Part shown: piece by piece, positions 61,678-64,000 of the stretch
Layout: every line of letters begins with the position of its first letter
Numbering within the stretch: the first letter of the stretch is position 1
Source of the DNA: Paraburkholderia sp. BL25I1N1
GTDB lineage: Bacteria; Pseudomonadota; Gammaproteobacteria; Burkholderiales; Burkholderiaceae
Length of the DNA: 64,000 nucleotides
Direction: 5' to 3'
Assembly: GCF_003002025.1 (NCBI RefSeq)
Contig: NZ_PVZB01000019.1
Span: forward strand, 1 to 64,000
The notes under the pieces: model-generated
What the model was told of the DNA's origin: nothing
Seen by the model: the letters and a program-made list of their open reading frames with translations, nothing else
Databases searched by the model: none
Made by a program: the position numbers and the translations under genes

Positions 61678-61804
61678 CCGAATTCCGGTGCTTTTTGACG
61701 CGCGTAGCATCGAGCGTTGAGCGCGCCGTCGCGGTTGTGAATCGCACTGCGGCAATAGAAAAACGGTTTAACGGCCTGTCCGGCCCCTCACAGACGGTGT
61801 CCCC

Positions 61805-64000
61805 ATGAACGACCACCAGCAACCGACTCACCCGGTTCCCGCCGCGCAAGGTCTGTACGACCCGCAAAACGAGCACGACGCCTGCGGCGTCGGCTTCGTC
61901 GCTCACATCAAGGGCAAGAAAAGCCACGAGATCATCGAGCAGGGCCTGAAGATTCTCGAGAACCTCGACCACCGGGGCGCCGTCGGCGCCGATCCGCTGA
62001 TGGGCGACGGCGCGGGCATCCTGATCCAGATTCCGGACGGCTTTTATCGCGAGGAAATGGCCAAGCAGGGCGTGGTGCTGCCGCCGCACGGGGAATACGG
62101 CGTGGGCATGGTCTTCCTGCCGAAGGAACACGCGTCGCGTCTGGCCTGTGAACAGGAACTGGAACGCACGGTGAAGGCCGAAGGCCAGGTCGTGCTGGGC
62201 TGGCGCGACGTGCCGGTCGACCACACCATGCCGATTTCGCCCACCGTGAAGGCGAGCGAGCCGCTGATCCGCCAGATCTTCATCGGCCGCGGCAAGGACA
62301 TCATGGTGACGGACGCACTCGAGCGGAAGCTGTACATCATCCGCAAGACCGCGAGCCACCGCATCCAGGCGCTCAAGCTCAAGCACGGCAAGGAATACTT
62401 CGTGCCGTCGTGCTCGGCGCGCACGGTCGTCTACAAGGGCCTGCTGCTGGCCGGCCAGGTCGGTGTGTATTACCGCGACCTGCAGGACGAGCGCACGGTG
62501 TCGGCGCTGGCGCTGGTGCACCAACGCTTCTCGACCAACACGTTCCCGGCGTGGGAACTGGCTCACCCGTACCGCATGATCGCCCACAACGGCGAAATCA
62601 ACACGGTCAAGGGCAACGTCAACTGGCTGAACGCCCGCACCGGCGCGATCGCGTCGCACGTGCTCGGCGACGATCTGCCGAAGCTCTGGCCGCTGATCTA
62701 TCCGGGCCAATCGGACACCGCCTCGTTCGACAACTGTCTCGAACTGCTGGTTATGGCCGGCTACCCGCTCGTCCACGCCATGATGATGATGATCCCGGAA
62801 GCCTGGGAACAGCACACGCTGATGGACGACAACCGCCGCGCGTTCTACGAATACCACGCCGCGATGATGGAGCCGTGGGACGGCCCCGCCGCGATCGCCT
62901 TCACCGACGGCCGTCAGATCGGCGCGACGCTCGACCGTAACGGCCTGCGCCCGGCGCGCTACATCGTCACGGACGACGATCTCGTCATCATGGCGTCGGA
63001 AGCGGGCACGCTGCCTATCCCCGAGTCGAAAATTGTCAAGAAGTGGCGTCTGCAGCCGGGCAAGATGTTCCTGATCGACATGGAACACGGCCGCATCATC
63101 GACGACAAGGAACTGAAGGACAACCTCGCGAACGCCAAGCCGTACAAGAGCTGGATCGACGCCGTGCGCATCAAGCTCGACGAGATCGAGGCGAAGGCCG
63201 AAGACGTCGCCACGGAACGCCGCGAAGCCGCTGCCTTGCTGGATCGCCAGCAGGCGTTCGGCTACACGCAGGAAGACCTCAAGTTCCTGATGGCGCCAAT
63301 GGCGCAAGCCGGCGAAGAAGCCGTCGGCTCGATGGGCAACGACTCGCCGCTCGCGGTCATGTCCAACAAGAACAAGACGCTGTATCACTACTTCAAGCAG
63401 CTGTTCGCGCAAGTGACGAACCCGCCGATCGACCCGATCCGTGAAAACATGGTGATGTCGCTGGTGTCGTTCGTCGGTCCGAAGCCGAACCTGCTGGACA
63501 CGAACAACATCAACCCGCCGATGCGTCTCGAAGTGTCGCAGCCGGTGCTCGATTTCAAGGACATCGCGAAGATCCGCGCGATCGATCAGTACACGGGCGG
63601 GAAGTTCAGCTCGTATGAACTGAACATCTGCTATCCGGTGGCGTGGGGCAAGGAAGGCATCGAAGCGCGCCTCGCCTCGCTGTGCGCGGAAGCCGTGGAT
63701 GCGGTCAAGTCCGGCTACAACATGCTGATCGTGTCGGACCGCAAGACCGACCGCGACAACGTCGCGATCCCGGCGCTGCTGGCCACCGCCGCGATCCATA
63801 CGCACCTCGTCCAGCACGGTCTGCGCACGAGCGCGGGCCTGGTCGTGGAAACCGGCTCGGCGCGTGAAACGCACCACTTCGCGTTGCTCGCGGGCTACGG
63901 CGCGGAAGCCGTGCACCCGTACCTGGCCATGGAAACGCTGAGCCAGCTCGCGGCCGGCCTGAAGGGCGACCTGTCGGCGGAGAAGGCGGTCTACAACTTC
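61805..64000 (+). CDS. gltB: Glutamate synthase (NADPH) large subunit, N-terminal 732 codons
   Basis: GltB makes glutamate from glutamine and 2-oxoglutarate with GltD. The gene runs past the end of the window with no stop. The start MNDHQQPTHPVPAAQGLYDP is a propeptide; cleavage before C27 in HDACGVGFVAH would expose the class II amidotransferase nucleophile. Further motifs are LDHRGAVGADPLMGDGAG, HQRFSTNTFPAWELAHPYR and HNGEINTVKGN. From about residue 450 the central domain begins. The sequence is full and uninterrupted as far as it goes. It is preceded by its own candidate promoter and the RAYT terminator. Confidence 0.96.
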   Translation, partial: MNDHQQPTHPVPAAQGLYDPQNEHDACGVGFVAHIKGKKSHEIIEQGLKILENLDHRGAVGADPLMGDGAGILIQIPDGFYREEMAKQGVVLPPHGEYGVGMVFLPKEHASRLACEQELERTVKAEGQVVLGWRDVPVDHTMPISPTVKASEPLIRQIFIGRGKDIMVTDALERKLYIIRKTASHRIQALKLKHGKEYFVPSCSARTVVYKGLLLAGQVGVYYRDLQDERTVSALALVHQRFSTNTFPAWELAHPYRMIAHNGEINTVKGNVNWLNARTGAIASHVLGDDLPKLWPLIYPGQSDTASFDNCLELLVMAGYPLVHAMMMMIPEAWEQHTLMDDNRRAFYEYHAAMMEPWDGPAAIAFTDGRQIGATLDRNGLRPARYIVTDDDLVIMASEAGTLPIPESKIVKKWRLQPGKMFLIDMEHGRIIDDKELKDNLANAKPYKSWIDAVRIKLDEIEAKAEDVATERREAAALLDRQQAFGYTQEDLKFLMAPMAQAGEEAVGSMGNDSPLAVMSNKNKTLYHYFKQLFAQVTNPPIDPIRENMVMSLVSFVGPKPNLLDTNNINPPMRLEVSQPVLDFKDIAKIRAIDQYTGGKFSSYELNICYPVAWGKEGIEARLASLCAEAVDAVKSGYNMLIVSDRKTDRDNVAIPALLATAAIHTHLVQHGLRTSAGLVVETGSARETHHFALLAGYGAEAVHPYLAMETLSQLAAGLKGDLSAEKAVYNF

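Overview
The window comes from a GC-rich betaproteobacterium of the order Burkholderiales, most likely Paraburkholderia or Burkholderia. I infer this from protein recognition (S3 with a long basic tail, RpoB of 1368 and RpoC of 1412 residues, two tuf genes) and from the gene order. No database search was possible. Nearly all of it is conserved core chromosome. I found no phage, integron, CRISPR array or defence island.

Bases 1-35800 are the translation and transcription supercluster, all on the plus strand. It opens with the 3' end of a 5S rRNA gene and its terminator. A strong promoter then drives tRNA-Tyr, tRNA-Gly, tRNA-Thr, tuf, tRNA-Trp, secE and nusG. After these come rplK-rplA, rplJ-rplL and rpoB-rpoC, a recQ helicase gene between rpoC and rpsL, the str genes (rpsL, rpsG, fusA, second tuf), rpsJ, the S10 genes (rplC to rpsQ), the spc genes (rplN to secY, infA, rpmJ) and the alpha genes (rpsM, rpsK, rpsD, rpoA, rplQ). 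Promoters are visible before the first tRNA, rpsL, rplC and rplN. Terminators or attenuators lie after rpoC, between rplL and rpoB, between rpoA and rplQ, and after rplQ.

Bases 35900-46700 hold redox and haem functions: cutA, dsbD (electron delivery to periplasmic thiols), hemB and engB (minus strand), a dihaem cytochrome c4, resB and ccsB (System II cytochrome c maturation), and msrP-msrQ (repair of oxidised periplasmic methionine). The cytochrome gene beside its assembly genes and a thiol reductant source suggests a periplasmic haem and thiol neighbourhood.

Bases 46750-51250 hold lysA and lptM (minus), cyaY (plus) and mrcA (minus). Bases 51500-57715 hold a compact pilM-pilN-pilO/P-pilQ (hofMNOPQ or comABCDE-like) operon followed by aroK and aroB. 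The order mrcA, pilus or competence genes, aroK, aroB resembles that known from gammaproteobacteria. Here pilM carries a frameshift, pilO and pilP are fused into one gene, and the secretin lacks a recognisable AMIN domain. The window ends with dgt, a DUF883 membrane protein, an OmpW porin, a REP-associated transposase homologue whose HUH catalytic motif is degraded, and the first 732 codons of gltB, which runs past the end.

I did not find a convincing new multi-gene system. The best leads are the altered pilus or competence operon, the catalytically degraded RAYT upstream of gltB, and several strong unexplained RNA or DNA hairpins: inside the spc promoter, between rpsK and rpsD, between rpoA and rplQ, and upstream of hemB.
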